From Bradyrhizobium yuanmingense (GTDB lineage Bacteria > Pseudomonadota > Alphaproteobacteria > Rhizobiales > Xanthobacteraceae): 64,000 bases of DNA. A model generated the notes under the pieces. It saw only the letters and a list, made by a program, of their open reading frames with translations. It did not search any database and was not told the DNA's origin. The stretch spans positions 372,001 to 436,000 of the forward strand of contig NZ_FMAE01000001.1 of assembly GCF_900094575.1 (NCBI RefSeq). Direction: 5' to 3'. A program made the position numbers and the translations under genes. Positions 45,162 to 54,433 of the stretch are shown piece after piece (positions within the stretch are counted from its first letter, which is position 1; each line of letters opens with the position of its first letter).

Positions 45162-46382
45162 ATGACCGCAGATGCGAAGGCGCTGGCGGCAAGCTTCGAC
45201 CTCGAGAAGCTGACGCCGGAGTTCTACGACAACCCCTATCCGACCTATCGTGCACTGCGGGAGAACGAGCCGGTCAAGCGCCTGCGGAGCGGCACCGTGT
45301 TCCTGACCCGCTACGATGATCTCGTCACCACCTACAAGAACACCAAGTCGTTCAGCTCGGACAAGAAGCGCGAGTTCGCGCCGAAATACGGCGACACCCT
45401 GCTCTACGAGCACCACACCACGAGCCTCGTGTTCAACGATCCGCCGTCCCATACCCGCGTCCGCCGCCTGATCATGGGCGCGCTGTCGCCGCGCGCGATC
45501 GCCAGCATGGAGGGGGACCTGATCAAGCTGGTCGACGGCCTGCTCAATGCCATCGAAACCAAGGGCGCTTGCGAACTGATCGAGGATTTTGCCGCTTCGA
45601 TTCCCATCGAGGTGATCGGCAACCTGCTCGACGTGCCTCACGAGGAGCGCGGGCCGCTGCGCGACCGGTCGCTGGCGATCCTGGGTGCTCTCGAACCCGT
45701 AGTGTCGCCCGAAGTAGCTGCGCGCGGCAACAAGGCGGTGGCGGACTTCCTCGCTTATCTGCAGACGCTGGTGTCGCGGCGGCGCGCGAAGCCGGGCAAT
45801 CCCGAGCGCGACGTGCTGACGCGTTTGATCCAGGGGGAAGAGAACGGCGAGCGGCTGACCGAGAAGGAGCTGCTGCACAATTGCATCTTCCTGCTCAATG
45901 CCGGCCACGAGACCACCACCAACCTGATCGGCAACGGCCTCGTGGCGCTCGACCGCCATCCCGACCAGAAGCAGCGCCTGATCGAGAACCCGGACATGAT
46001 CAAGACTGCGGTCGAGGAGATGTTGCGCTACGAGAGCTCCAACCAGCTCGGCAACCGCATGACCACCGAGAAGGTCGAGCTCGGCGGCGTCATGCTCGAT
46101 GCCGGCACGTCGGTGACGCTGTGCATCGGGGCTGCCAATCGCGACCCCGCGCAGTTTCCCGACCCCGAACGTTTCGATATCGCGCGCACGCCGAACCGGC
46201 ACCTCGCCTTCGCCACAGGCGCGCATCAATGCGCAGGCATGGCCCTGGCGCGGCTGGAGGGGGCGATTGCGATCTCGCGCTTCCTGGCGCGCTTTCCGAA
46301 CTATGCCGTCAGCGGTCAGCCGGTGCGCGGCGGACGGGTGCGGTTCCGCGGCTTTTTGAGCGTGCCCTGCGCGCTTGGCTGA
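45162..46382 (+). CDS. Cytochrome P450 (soluble, class I type)
   Basis: A 406-residue bacterial P450. I-helix AGHETT (247-252) for oxygen activation, ExxR at Glu286-Arg289 (EMLR) and heme loop FATGAHQCAG (350-359, Cys357) are intact. There is no membrane anchor and no fused reductase, so it needs separate ferredoxin and reductase, which are not in the window. It is divergent from the split ThDP decarboxylase. The substrate cannot be inferred. No strong ribosome site precedes the ATG at 45162. Confidence 0.93.
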   Translation: MTADAKALAASFDLEKLTPEFYDNPYPTYRALRENEPVKRLRSGTVFLTRYDDLVTTYKNTKSFSSDKKREFAPKYGDTLLYEHHTTSLVFNDPPSHTRVRRLIMGALSPRAIASMEGDLIKLVDGLLNAIETKGACELIEDFAASIPIEVIGNLLDVPHEERGPLRDRSLAILGALEPVVSPEVAARGNKAVADFLAYLQTLVSRRRAKPGNPERDVLTRLIQGEENGERLTEKELLHNCIFLLNAGHETTTNLIGNGLVALDRHPDQKQRLIENPDMIKTAVEEMLRYESSNQLGNRMTTEKVELGGVMLDAGTSVTLCIGAANRDPAQFPDPERFDIARTPNRHLAFATGAHQCAGMALARLEGAIAISRFLARFPNYAVSGQPVRGGRVRFRGFLSVPCALG

Positions 46383-46613
46383 GGGGCCGGCAACCAAACT
46401 GCGAAAACAACCCCATGCACAGTAGAGCCTGGGTCGCGGAACGGTGCCCTGTGGCCCGGCAGAACCACCTGACATTTCGGGACTATCAGGCCGCGCCGCG
46501 CCATCGGCGCATCAAGGCTTCCGAGCTGACAAACCGATACCCACATTCATTTGGGCGCGACCCGCTGGTGCAGTCGATTGACGCCCCCGCGCGCAGCAAT
46601 GGAGTGACGGCAG

Positions 46614-47828
46614 ATGAGCTCGTCGGTCATTGATTTCATCGCAACAGAAGCGCGCTTCGGGGCCCGTAATTACGAGCCGATCGGGGTCGTCCTGTCGCGC
46701 GGCGAAGGTGTCTGGGTCTGGGACACCGAAGGCAACCGGTACCTTGATTGTCTGTCCGCCTATTCGGCGGTCAGCCAGGGCCACTGCCACCCCAAGATCC
46801 TGGCGGCGATGGTCGAACAGGCGCACAGGCTGACGCTCACCTCGAGGGCCTTCCACAACGACCAGCTCGCCTTGTTCTACGAGGAGATCGCCGCGCTCAC
46901 CGGTTCCCACAAGGTACTGCCGATGAACAGCGGCGCCGAGGCGGTCGAAAGCGCGATCAAGTCGGTCCGCAAATGGGGCTACGAGGTGAAAGGCGTGCCG
47001 GACGGCCAGGCCGAGATCATCGTCTGTGCCAACAATTTCCACGGACGCACGCTGGGCGTCGTCGGCTTTTCAACCGACCCCGAGACACGCGGACACTTCG
47101 GGCCGTTCGCGCCGGGCTTCAAGGTCATCCCGTTCGGCGACGCCCCGGCGCTTGCGGAAGCAATCACCCCAAACACGGTCGCCTTTCTGGTCGAGCCGAT
47201 CCAGGGCGAAGCCGGTGTCGTCATTCCTCCGGCCGGCTATTTCACTGAGGTCCGGGAGCTCTGCACCGCCAACAACGTGATGCTGGTGCTCGACGAGATC
47301 CAGACCGGGCTCGGTCGCACCGGCAAGCTGCTCGCCGAACAGCACGAGGGAATTGAGGCGGACGTGACGCTGCTCGGCAAGGCCCTGTCCGGCGGCTTCT
47401 ATCCGGTCTCGGCCGTGCTCTCGAACAACGACGTGCTCGGGACATTGCGACCCGGGCAGCATGGCTCCACCTTCGGCGGCAACCCGCTTGCCTGCGCCGT
47501 GGCCCGCGCGGCGATGCGCGTGCTGGTCGAGGAAGGCATGATCGAGAACGCGGCGAGGCAAGGCGCGCGCTTTCTGGAGGGCTTGAAGGACATTCGCGCC
47601 AATACGATCCGCGAGGTGCGCGGGCGCGGCCTGATGCTGGCGGTCGAGCTGCATCCCGAGGCCGGGCGCGCACGCCGCTATTGCGAGGCGCTCCAGGCCA
47701 AGGGCATCCTCGCCAAGGATACCCATGAGCATACGATCCGCATCGCCCCGCCGCTGGTGATCACAAGCGACCAGGTCGACTGGGCGCTGGAGCGGTTCGC
47801 CGCGATCCTGACGCAGGATTTCTCTTGA
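46614..47828 (+). CDS. rocD: Ornithine--oxo-acid aminotransferase
   Basis: A 404-residue class III PLP aminotransferase that converts ornithine and 2-oxoglutarate to glutamate semialdehyde and glutamate. PLP lysine is Lys256 in [12 protein letters not shown]; Asp227 in [15 protein letters not shown] contacts the pyridine nitrogen. The N-terminal [20 protein letters not shown] and the [13 protein letters not shown] segment (48-60) are typical of RocD rather than acetylornithine or GABA aminotransferases. The 231-nt gap upstream shows no other gene. It appears to be a single-gene unit. Confidence 0.92.
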   Translation: MSSSVIDFIATEARFGARNYEPIGVVLSRGEGVWVWDTEGNRYLDCLSAYSAVSQGHCHPKILAAMVEQAHRLTLTSRAFHNDQLALFYEEIAALTGSHKVLPMNSGAEAVESAIKSVRKWGYEVKGVPDGQAEIIVCANNFHGRTLGVVGFSTDPETRGHFGPFAPGFKVIPFGDAPALAEAITPNTVAFLVEPIQGEAGVVIPPAGYFTEVRELCTANNVMLVLDEIQTGLGRTGKLLAEQHEGIEADVTLLGKALSGGFYPVSAVLSNNDVLGTLRPGQHGSTFGGNPLACAVARAAMRVLVEEGMIENAARQGARFLEGLKDIRANTIREVRGRGLMLAVELHPEAGRARRYCEALQAKGILAKDTHEHTIRIAPPLVITSDQVDWALERFAAILTQDFS

Positions 47829-47934
47829 GACTGGCTGCGTCGGAAGATCGCAATTCCGGCTGTGACCAAGGACGAACGATTCCACAGTCTGTGCGTTGAA
47901 AGTCGTGGGCGATTACGAGTTGAGAGCTAGGATC

Positions 47935-49980
47935 ATGCTTCCGCGTGGCGTTTGCCTGACGGCTGTTTTGGTTAGCGTCTCGATGCTGACGACGAGCGCG
48001 TCGGCTCAGGGACCTCACGGACACGGACGGGGTGGAGGACCACCAGGACCAGCCGCAGCGCCGCCATCAGCACCACCGGCCATGGCACGCCCGGCAGCAC
48101 CACCACCGGCTATGGCTCGTCCAGCCGCACCGCCAGCAGCACCGCCAGCCATGGCACGTCCGGCCGCTCCGCCAGCCATGGCACGTCCGGCGGCTCCGCC
48201 AGCCATGGGGCGTCCCGCCGCGCCGCCAGCCATGCCGCAGCGACCGGCGATGGCGCCACGTCCGGCGCCCCACATCGCCTCACCGCCACCGCGTCCGACC
48301 CCACAAATCAGTGCCCCCCGAGCCGCCCCGCAGGTGGCAGCGCCCCGGCGCGAAATCCATCGCCCGCCGGCAGCGCCGCAACGTCCGGCCATGGCGCCGC
48401 GGCCGACGCCGCAGATCGCCGCCCCTTCGCGCCCAAGTGCACCCCCGGCCGTGAGCGAGCGTTCGGGACCGCCGCGTGAGATGCTTTCGCGCCAATCCGC
48501 GGAACGCCAAGACCGCATCGACCGCTTGCAGCAGCGCGTGCAGCAATTGCAATCGCAGAAGCCGGAAGGCGCAAGGGCGCAGCAACAGCAGCAACGGTTG
48601 CTGCAGTCGCAGAGCCGACTTCTGGAGCGCGAGCAACGCGTGCAACAGCGTTCGCAGCAGGTGGAGCAACGGCAGCGCGACATGCTGTCGCGCCAAACAA
48701 CGGAGCGCCAGGCCCGTATCGAACGTCTGCAGCAGCGGGTGCAGCAATTGCAGTCGCAAAAGCCGGAAGGCGTGCAAGCGCAACGGGCGCAGCAGCGAAT
48801 GCTCCAGGCGCAAAGCCGCTTGCTTGGCCGAGAGCAGCGCGCGCAGCAAATTGACCTGGCGCGCCAGCAGCGGCTTGGGCTGCAGGCTCCGGCGGAGCGC
48901 GCTCCGGCACTTGCAGCCGCTGCGCAGGCCGCCGAGCGCGGACGGTTTGCGGAACGCTTCCGCGAGCAGTCCACTGCGCTGACCCAAGCGGCTCTCGTCA
49001 CGCGCCAAAGCGGCTGGGCACCCCGGCAGGCCTGGCGTCACCGTCATCCCGCGGTGTTCGTGGCTTGGCTTGGGCCCGTGTTCTGGCCTTACGCCTATTC
49101 CGACATCTTCAACTACACATTCTGGTCGTATGGCTACGAGCCCGGATATTGGGCGTACGCCTATGACGACTTCGTCGACACCGTGTTCTGGGGCGGTGAC
49201 GGCCCCTACTCCGCTTATGCCAGCACCAACTCGTATGACTACCCTCAAGCCGGCGGCGGCTACCGCGCGCGCCAGCGTGCCAGCGTGAGCCCGCAGACGC
49301 TTCAGCAATTGTGTGCCACGCCGGACAAGGGCGTGACCGCCTGGCCGCTTGCCGATATCGCACAGGCGGTGCGGCCGACGCCGGAGCAACGCGCATTGCT
49401 GGACGAGCTCAAGACCGCGGCGGCCAACGCTGCCGGTGTGTTCAAGGATTCCTGCGCGGAGACTTATGCACTGACTCCCCCTGGCCGCTTGCGCGCGATG
49501 ATGAACCGCATCAGCGCGACGCTTGAAGCCGTCAAGATCGTTCGACCGGCACTGGAGAATTTCTACAACTCGCTCAGTGACGAGCAGCAGGCCCGCTTCA
49601 ACGCGCTTGGCCCCAATGTCGGCGAGCGCTCGCCGCAGCAGCAGGAGGCGAGTAGCGAGGGCTGTGGCGATCCGAAGTCCGGGCTGACGCAGTTGCCGAT
49701 CCAGAGGATCGAGGCTGTGCTCCACCCAGCCGGCAAGCAGAAGGAGGCGCTCGACCGCCTCAGCGAAGCGACGGCGAAGGGCGTTGAGGGCCTACAGGCG
49801 GCCTGTCCGAACGATGCGCCGCTGACACCTGTCGGACGGCTGGAGACGATGCAGCATCGGCTCGAGGCCATGCTGACGGCCGCCAAGCTGGTCGAACCCG
49901 CCCTGGACGAGTTCTATGCCACGCTGAGCAGCGAGCAGAAGGCGCGCTTCAACAGGCTGCAACAGTTCGCAGCCCAATGA
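47935..49980 (+). CDS. Exported Pro/Gln-rich protein with two CpxP/LTXXQ-like modules
   Basis: A 681-residue protein. The signal peptide is residues 1-24 (MLPRGVCLTAVLVSVSMLTT then SASA). Next is a proline-rich stretch with repeats of MARPAAPPA (about 40-175), then a glutamine/arginine-rich coiled coil made of a tandem 67-residue duplication (from Met183 and Met250), then an aromatic patch (PVFWPYAYSDIFNYTFW, about 380) and two related C-terminal modules (about 455-560 and 575-681), each with a Cys pair and ending in SDEQQARFNALG or SSEQKARFNRLQ, like LTXXQ/Spy proteins. The in-frame TTG at 47896 would spoil the signal peptide. Likely periplasmic or surface; function unknown, perhaps envelope stress or chaperone. 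Confidence 0.78.
   Translation: MLPRGVCLTAVLVSVSMLTTSASAQGPHGHGRGGGPPGPAAAPPSAPPAMARPAAPPPAMARPAAPPAAPPAMARPAAPPAMARPAAPPAMGRPAAPPAMPQRPAMAPRPAPHIASPPPRPTPQISAPRAAPQVAAPRREIHRPPAAPQRPAMAPRPTPQIAAPSRPSAPPAVSERSGPPREMLSRQSAERQDRIDRLQQRVQQLQSQKPEGARAQQQQQRLLQSQSRLLEREQRVQQRSQQVEQRQRDMLSRQTTERQARIERLQQRVQQLQSQKPEGVQAQRAQQRMLQAQSRLLGREQRAQQIDLARQQRLGLQAPAERAPALAAAAQAAERGRFAERFREQSTALTQAALVTRQSGWAPRQAWRHRHPAVFVAWLGPVFWPYAYSDIFNYTFWSYGYEPGYWAYAYDDFVDTVFWGGDGPYSAYASTNSYDYPQAGGGYRARQRASVSPQTLQQLCATPDKGVTAWPLADIAQAVRPTPEQRALLDELKTAAANAAGVFKDSCAETYALTPPGRLRAMMNRISATLEAVKIVRPALENFYNSLSDEQQARFNALGPNVGERSPQQQEASSEGCGDPKSGLTQLPIQRIEAVLHPAGKQKEALDRLSEATAKGVEGLQAACPNDAPLTPVGRLETMQHRLEAMLTAAKLVEPALDEFYATLSSEQKARFNRLQQFAAQ
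48078..48243 (+). repeat. Coding repeat: proline-rich MARPAAPPA units
   Basis: Five or so near-identical units built on CCAGCCATGGCACGTCCGGC encode PPAMARPAA-type repeats inside the exported protein. Copy number is likely to vary between strains by slippage. Confidence 0.75.
48481..48861 (+). repeat. Tandem duplication of a coiled-coil segment
   Basis: Two copies starting at 48481 and 48682 (201-nt period) encode MLSRQSAERQDRIDRLQQRV and MLSRQTTERQARIERLQQRV, each followed by QQLQSQKPEG. The copies have diverged, so the duplication is not recent. Confidence 0.85.
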
Positions 49981-50079
49981 GGGCGTCGCGTTCCCTCGTT
50001 GCAATTTGCAGCGGTCGAACGACGTCAGGTGACGTAATCGTTCTCCAACGAAAGCAAGCCCGCGATTGAGGGAGGGATC

Positions 50080-50466
50080 ATGACAGCATTAGCTTCCTCC
50101 ATAAAACACGACATTGCTGCGGCGTACGCCGCGTGGGATTCAGCATTCAACAAAGCAGATGCCAGGGCGATCGCGGCGACTTACGTGCCAGACGCCAAAT
50201 TGTTGCCGCCGACGCATCAAGTGATATCCGGTCCGACAGAGATCGAGAGCTTCTTTGCTGGGCTGTTTTCAAGCGGATTCACCGATCACAGGTTGGTCGT
50301 CATTGACACCGGTGGAGATGAGAAGATCGTCTACGGCACGGCCCATTGGAGCGCCAACGGTAAGACACCGGATGGCACCCGCCAACCTGCAGGCGGCATC
50401 GCAACCCACGTGTTTGAGCGACAGGAAGATGGTTCGCTGAAGCTGAAGTTGCATACTTTCAATTGA
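50080..50466 (+). CDS. SnoaL/DUF4440-like NTF2-fold protein
   Basis: A 128-residue small protein of the NTF2 superfamily. AAYAAWDSAFNKADARAIAA (14-33) followed by TYVPDAKLLPP and ISGPTEIESFFAGLF is the typical SnoaL/DUF4440 (SgcJ-like) start; VFERQEDGSLKLKLHTFN ends the final strand. It has no signal peptide. Such proteins bind small ligands or act as isomerases, and function is not predictable. A GGGAGGGATC site precedes the ATG. It lies 37 nt upstream of the cyclase-AAA gene and may share its transcript. Confidence 0.75.
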   Translation: MTALASSIKHDIAAAYAAWDSAFNKADARAIAATYVPDAKLLPPTHQVISGPTEIESFFAGLFSSGFTDHRLVVIDTGGDEKIVYGTAHWSANGKTPDGTRQPAGGIATHVFERQEDGSLKLKLHTFN

Positions 50467-50503
50467 GCTGACCGTCGCCTGATCCGGCACGAGGAGGCTT
50501 CTC

Positions 50504-53500
50504 GTGGATATCGCGCAATGGCTTCGCGGTCTCGGGCTGGAGCGCTACATAAAGACCTTTTGTGACGCTGAAATCACGTCCGAAATTTTGCCAGAACTGA
50601 CCGAAGCCGACCTGCGGGAGCTTGGCTTGCCACTCGGCCCACGCAAGGCTGTGCTAAAGGCAATCCATGCACTCGCTGCGCCGATCACCCCGGTGGCTGT
50701 CAACGCCAATGGACCTGCCGACTACGCGAAGCCATCGATCCCTTCGGACGCGGAGCGTCGACAGCTCACGGTCATGTTCGTCGACCTGGTCGGCTCGACG
50801 GCACTTGCTTCAGGGCGGGATCCCGAGGAGTTGCGTGACCTCTTGCAGGCCTACCATAACACCGTGGTGGGCGAGATCGACCGATTCGAAGGCCACATAG
50901 CCAAATTCCTCGGCGATGGCGTTCTCGCTTATTTTGGCTGGCCGCGGGCGCACGAAGATGAGGCGGAGCGCGCCGTTCGCGCCGGGCTTCGAGTGACCAA
51001 GGCGGTCGCATCCCTTACCGAACCGGGTGGTGCAGCGCTCGCCGCTCGCGTCGGCATCGCAACCGGTCTGGTCGTGGTCGGCGAGCTGATTGGCGAGGGA
51101 GAGGCTCGCGAGCGCGCAGTCATCGGCGAAACACCAAACCTAGCCGCCCGACTGCAAGATCTGGCCAAGCCAAGTGATGTGGTGATTGCGGAATCGACCC
51201 GCCGCCTACTCGGCGAAGCTTTCACGTACCGCGACCTCGGCACGGTGCCTCTCAAAGGTTTCCCGGAACTGGTGCAGGCGTGGCTTGTCATTGGTGAAGG
51301 CGCGGCAGAGAGCAGGTTCGAGGCTCGGCATGGCTTGGCAACGACCGCACTGGTCGGACGGAATGAAGAACTTGCATTGCTCCTGGATCGCTGGGAGCGG
51401 GCGAAAGAGCGGGAAGGACAGATCGTCCTGCTCGGCGGCGAAGCCGGCATTGGCAAGTCGCGGCTCGTGCGAGCCTTACGCGACCAGGTCGCCCGTGTGC
51501 CGCACACGCCGCTGAGTCATTTCTGTTCACCATTTCATACCAACACCGCTCTATATCCCGTCGTTGGCCTCCTTGAACGGGCAGCGGCAATACGGCGGGA
51601 GGACGCTTCCGACGAACAGCTCGATAAACTCGAGGCCATGCTCGCGCTTGGTGCGGACGATGTGCATGAGAGCGCGCCGGTTCTCGCGGATCTCTTGGCA
51701 ATCCCGACCGGGGAGAGATACCCGCCTCTTGCACTCAGTCCGCACCAGAAGAAGGAGCGAACCTTCCAGGCCCTTCTGGAACAGATACAAGGCTTAGCGG
51801 CAAGACAGCCAGTGCTTGCCGTCTACGAGGACGTCCATTGGGCGGACCCTACCATGCTCGAATTTCTCGATCGGCTCGTCGACGAGGTGCAGCGACTTCC
51901 AATTTTGATGATCGTTACCTTCCGGCCCGAGTTCATTCCGCGCTGGACGGGTCATGGACATGTGACAGCGCTCTTTCTAAGCCGGCTGGGACGTAGGCAA
52001 GGGGCGGCAGTCGTTGACCGGATCACGGGCGGCAAAACACTCCCTCAGGAGGTGCTTGAGCAGATTCTGGCCAAGACCGACGGCGTGCCGTTGTTCGTCG
52101 AGGAGCTCACCAAAGCCGTCGTCGAATCCGGGCTGCTCAAAGACCACGGCAGCCGTTATGAGCTGATCGGCCCATTACCGCCGCTGGCGATCCCGACGAC
52201 GCTGCAGGACTCCTTGATGGCCCGGCTTGATCGATTGGCGCCGGTCAAGGAAGTTGCCCAGATTGCAGCTTGCATCGGACGCGAATTCGGACACGATCTT
52301 CTGCGCCTTGTAACGGCGCTCGACGAGCACGCGCTCCAGCATGCTCTCAATGACCTATTGGCCGCGGAACTGATATTCCGTCGTGGCGTACCTCCGAATG
52401 TTGGCTACAGCTTCAAACATGCGCTGGTGCAGGACATCGCGCACGAGAGTCTTCTAAAGAGCAAGCGGCAGCAGATCCATGCCCGCATAGCTGCAGCTCT
52501 CGAACAACATTACCCTGCCCGTGCGGAGGCGGAGCCGGAGACGATCGCTCTGCATCTCACCGAGGGTGGACTGGCAGGAAAGGCGGTGGATTATTGGCTG
52601 CGGGCCGGCCGCATTGCGGCTGGGCGTTCCGCAAATCTCGAAGCGATCACTCATCTCACAAGGGGGCTGGAGGCACTCAGGTCCAATCCACAAGGGCCGG
52701 AGCGCGATCGCCAGGAGCTCGCTCTGCAAACAGCAATCGGAGGTCCACTGATTGCCATTCACGGATACACGGCTCCGCAGCTTGGCACAGCCTTCAGCAG
52801 GGCTCATGCGCTCTGCTATGAACTCGACGACACGGGCGCCTTGTTTTCCACCCTTAGCGGCAAATTCATTTTCCACTTCGTGCGCGGCGACTTTGCTGCC
52901 ATGCAGAGCCTCGTTGCCGAGGCGCAGCGCGCCGCCGAGCGCACCAGTGACACAGCGCTGGAACTAGCTGTGCATCGTCTGGCCGCGCTCACCGCAATGC
53001 ATGCCGGTGAGTTTCTGACCGCACGCTCGGAGTTCGAAACGATCTTGAGTCGCTATCAGCCGGAGGCGCATCGGCCGCCACCTGTGCACTACGTACATGA
53101 CCCAAAGGCCTCGGCGCTACCCTACTTGGCGATTGTGCTTTGGGTTCTGGGTTACCCCGAACAGGCTCAGCGGACTAGCCGTGCCGCATCCCAATACGCC
53201 ATGGAGTTGAATCAGACGAACCTTACCGCGCATGTGCAGGTCTATGGCGGGGCGGCTCTTGCGGAGCTCATGGGAAACGTGGCGGCCGTCAAAGCGCACG
53301 CCGAGTCCATCATCGATCTCGCCGATCAGAACAGCTTGAACTATTGGCGCGAGAGCGGCCTCATCCTGCGGGGCTGGGCCATGGCCCAAGAGGGCAACGT
53401 GGAGGGCGGCCTGGCGCTCATGCGCCTCAGTCTGAACGAGCGGAACAGGCTCGGAGCCAGTTGGTACCAGGTTCGGTACTTATGGATGCTCGCGGCCACC

Positions 53501-53875
53501 TACCTCCACTCAGGTGACCACGACAACGGCGTCGCTGCCCTTGCCGAAGCAAAGGTCCTTTCCGCGCGCAGCGACGAGCATATGTGGGAGGCAGAACTTG
53601 CATGCATCGATGGCGAGCTGCACCGGATTCGTGGTGCTCCAGCTGACGAGGTCGAGGGGTATTTGCAAACTGCACTCAAGGTCGCCCAAAGCCAGAGCGC
53701 AAAGTCCTTTGAATTACGTGCCGCAATGAGTTTGGCTCGGCTTTGGCGCGACCAGGGTAGGATAGCCGACGCGCGGTGCCTTCTTGGCTCGGTTTACGGC
53801 TGGTTTACGGAAGGCTTCGAAACGCCGGACCTTCGTTCCGCCAAGGCGCTCATGGTGGAGCTTTCCCGCTCATGA
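50504..53875 (+). CDS. SAM-class III cyclase-AAA ATPase-TPR signalling protein
   Basis: A 1123-residue multidomain protein. SAM domain (1-58); class III nucleotide cyclase (85-265) with metal-binding Asp94 (MFVDLVGSTA) and Asp138 (KFLGDGVLAYF) and the GETPNLAARLQ segment; AAA/STAND-type ATPase with Walker A GGEAGIGKS (311-319) and YEDVHWADP as the Walker B/sensor region; then a TPR-like helical C-terminus (about 680-1123). Cytosolic. The start is GTG at 50504 with GAGGAGG 6 nt upstream. Large multi-copy families of such cyclases exist in Bradyrhizobium-like genomes; the stimulus is unknown. Confidence 0.93.
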   Translation: MDIAQWLRGLGLERYIKTFCDAEITSEILPELTEADLRELGLPLGPRKAVLKAIHALAAPITPVAVNANGPADYAKPSIPSDAERRQLTVMFVDLVGSTALASGRDPEELRDLLQAYHNTVVGEIDRFEGHIAKFLGDGVLAYFGWPRAHEDEAERAVRAGLRVTKAVASLTEPGGAALAARVGIATGLVVVGELIGEGEARERAVIGETPNLAARLQDLAKPSDVVIAESTRRLLGEAFTYRDLGTVPLKGFPELVQAWLVIGEGAAESRFEARHGLATTALVGRNEELALLLDRWERAKEREGQIVLLGGEAGIGKSRLVRALRDQVARVPHTPLSHFCSPFHTNTALYPVVGLLERAAAIRREDASDEQLDKLEAMLALGADDVHESAPVLADLLAIPTGERYPPLALSPHQKKERTFQALLEQIQGLAARQPVLAVYEDVHWADPTMLEFLDRLVDEVQRLPILMIVTFRPEFIPRWTGHGHVTALFLSRLGRRQGAAVVDRITGGKTLPQEVLEQILAKTDGVPLFVEELTKAVVESGLLKDHGSRYELIGPLPPLAIPTTLQDSLMARLDRLAPVKEVAQIAACIGREFGHDLLRLVTALDEHALQHALNDLLAAELIFRRGVPPNVGYSFKHALVQDIAHESLLKSKRQQIHARIAAALEQHYPARAEAEPETIALHLTEGGLAGKAVDYWLRAGRIAAGRSANLEAITHLTRGLEALRSNPQGPERDRQELALQTAIGGPLIAIHGYTAPQLGTAFSRAHALCYELDDTGALFSTLSGKFIFHFVRGDFAAMQSLVAEAQRAAERTSDTALELAVHRLAALTAMHAGEFLTARSEFETILSRYQPEAHRPPPVHYVHDPKASALPYLAIVLWVLGYPEQAQRTSRAASQYAMELNQTNLTAHVQVYGGAALAELMGNVAAVKAHAESIIDLADQNSLNYWRESGLILRGWAMAQEGNVEGGLALMRLSLNERNRLGASWYQVRYLWMLAATYLHSGDHDNGVAALAEAKVLSARSDEHMWEAELACIDGELHRIRGAPADEVEGYLQTALKVAQSQSAKSFELRAAMSLARLWRDQGRIADARCLLGSVYGWFTEGFETPDLRSAKALMVELSRS

Positions 53876-54075
53876 TCGCGCGCTTTTCAAGCTTCAGACG
53901 TTGCCGTACAGCGAGCGCACGGGTGATACGGCAACCCTCTACTTGCGTTATTGGATCTGAACACGAGGCAATTCCGCTGTGGGTCACAAGCAGTGCTGCT
54001 CTGGACGATCAGCCCGACCCTTCCTTTTATGAGTACAGGCCTTTCTGTCCTCACGCGGCGGAAATCGTCTTCCGC
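53876..54075. other. 200-nt intergenic region, no feature seen
   Basis: The region between the cyclase-AAA stop and the convergent small gene is less GC-rich than its surroundings. Short open frames exist but lack ribosome sites. No repeat or hairpin with a T-run is seen. Confidence 0.5.
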
Positions 54076-54285
54076 TCAGCACTTCGCATCTGCGATCGCT
54101 TGAGGCTGCTCTACCTCATTCAAGACGATGGCGTTGCATTGTTGAAAATGGGAAGATAGCTCGAGGTCAGCCAGATGATCCCAGTATTCTGCTTCTGCGA
54201 GCAGCTTCCATTTGTTCATGCTGTTGTACGCGGCCTGTTGACGGCACAGTGAGCTCATCGCACGCAAGCGTCGCACTTTCTCCAC
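54076..54285 (-). CDS. Small hypothetical protein, 69 residues
   Basis: Starts with GTG at 54285, 6 nt behind the strong ribosome site GGAGGGAGG. The product begins VEKVRRLRAMSSLCRQQAAY and contains NKWKLLAEAEYWDHLADLEL followed by SSHFQQC, a helical pattern I associate with small rhizobial hypothetical proteins. No membrane segment. Convergent with the cyclase-AAA gene and co-directional with the catabolic cluster 150 nt upstream. Function unknown; a longer frame to 54417 lacks a ribosome site. Confidence 0.6.
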   Translation of the reverse strand: MEKVRRLRAMSSLCRQQAAYNSMNKWKLLAEAEYWDHLADLELSSHFQQCNAIVLNEVEQPQAIADAKC

Positions 54286-54433
54286 CGCGAACCTCCCTCC
54301 GCGCCTGCTTGGTCGCAAGCGCATTTGTGTCGGCAGAGCTTCGCAGATCGAATTGACGAGTGATAGTCCGGGATTCGACGGTAAAATCGATGATAGCGCA
54401 ATCGTCTGACTTTTCACGAGACACTCGAGGCAA

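Noticed and set aside
48078..48243. Possible CRISPR array because of short regular repeats
   Set aside because: The repeats are contiguous coding units without unique spacers, and no cas genes are nearby.
48280..49725. Minus-strand frames opposite the Pro/Gln-rich protein, including Cys-rich ones
   Set aside because: Low-complexity coding repeats read in the other strand give Cys/Arg/Ala-rich nonsense; the plus frame has a signal peptide and duplicated modules.
53776..54159. Plus-strand frame crossing the end of the cyclase-AAA gene
   Set aside because: It overlaps the end of a well-supported gene, has no ribosome site and no recognisable pattern.
54286..54417. N-terminal extension of the 69-residue gene to 54417 (113 residues)
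   Set aside because: No ribosome site precedes 54417, while GGAGGGAGG lies exactly before the GTG at 54285.
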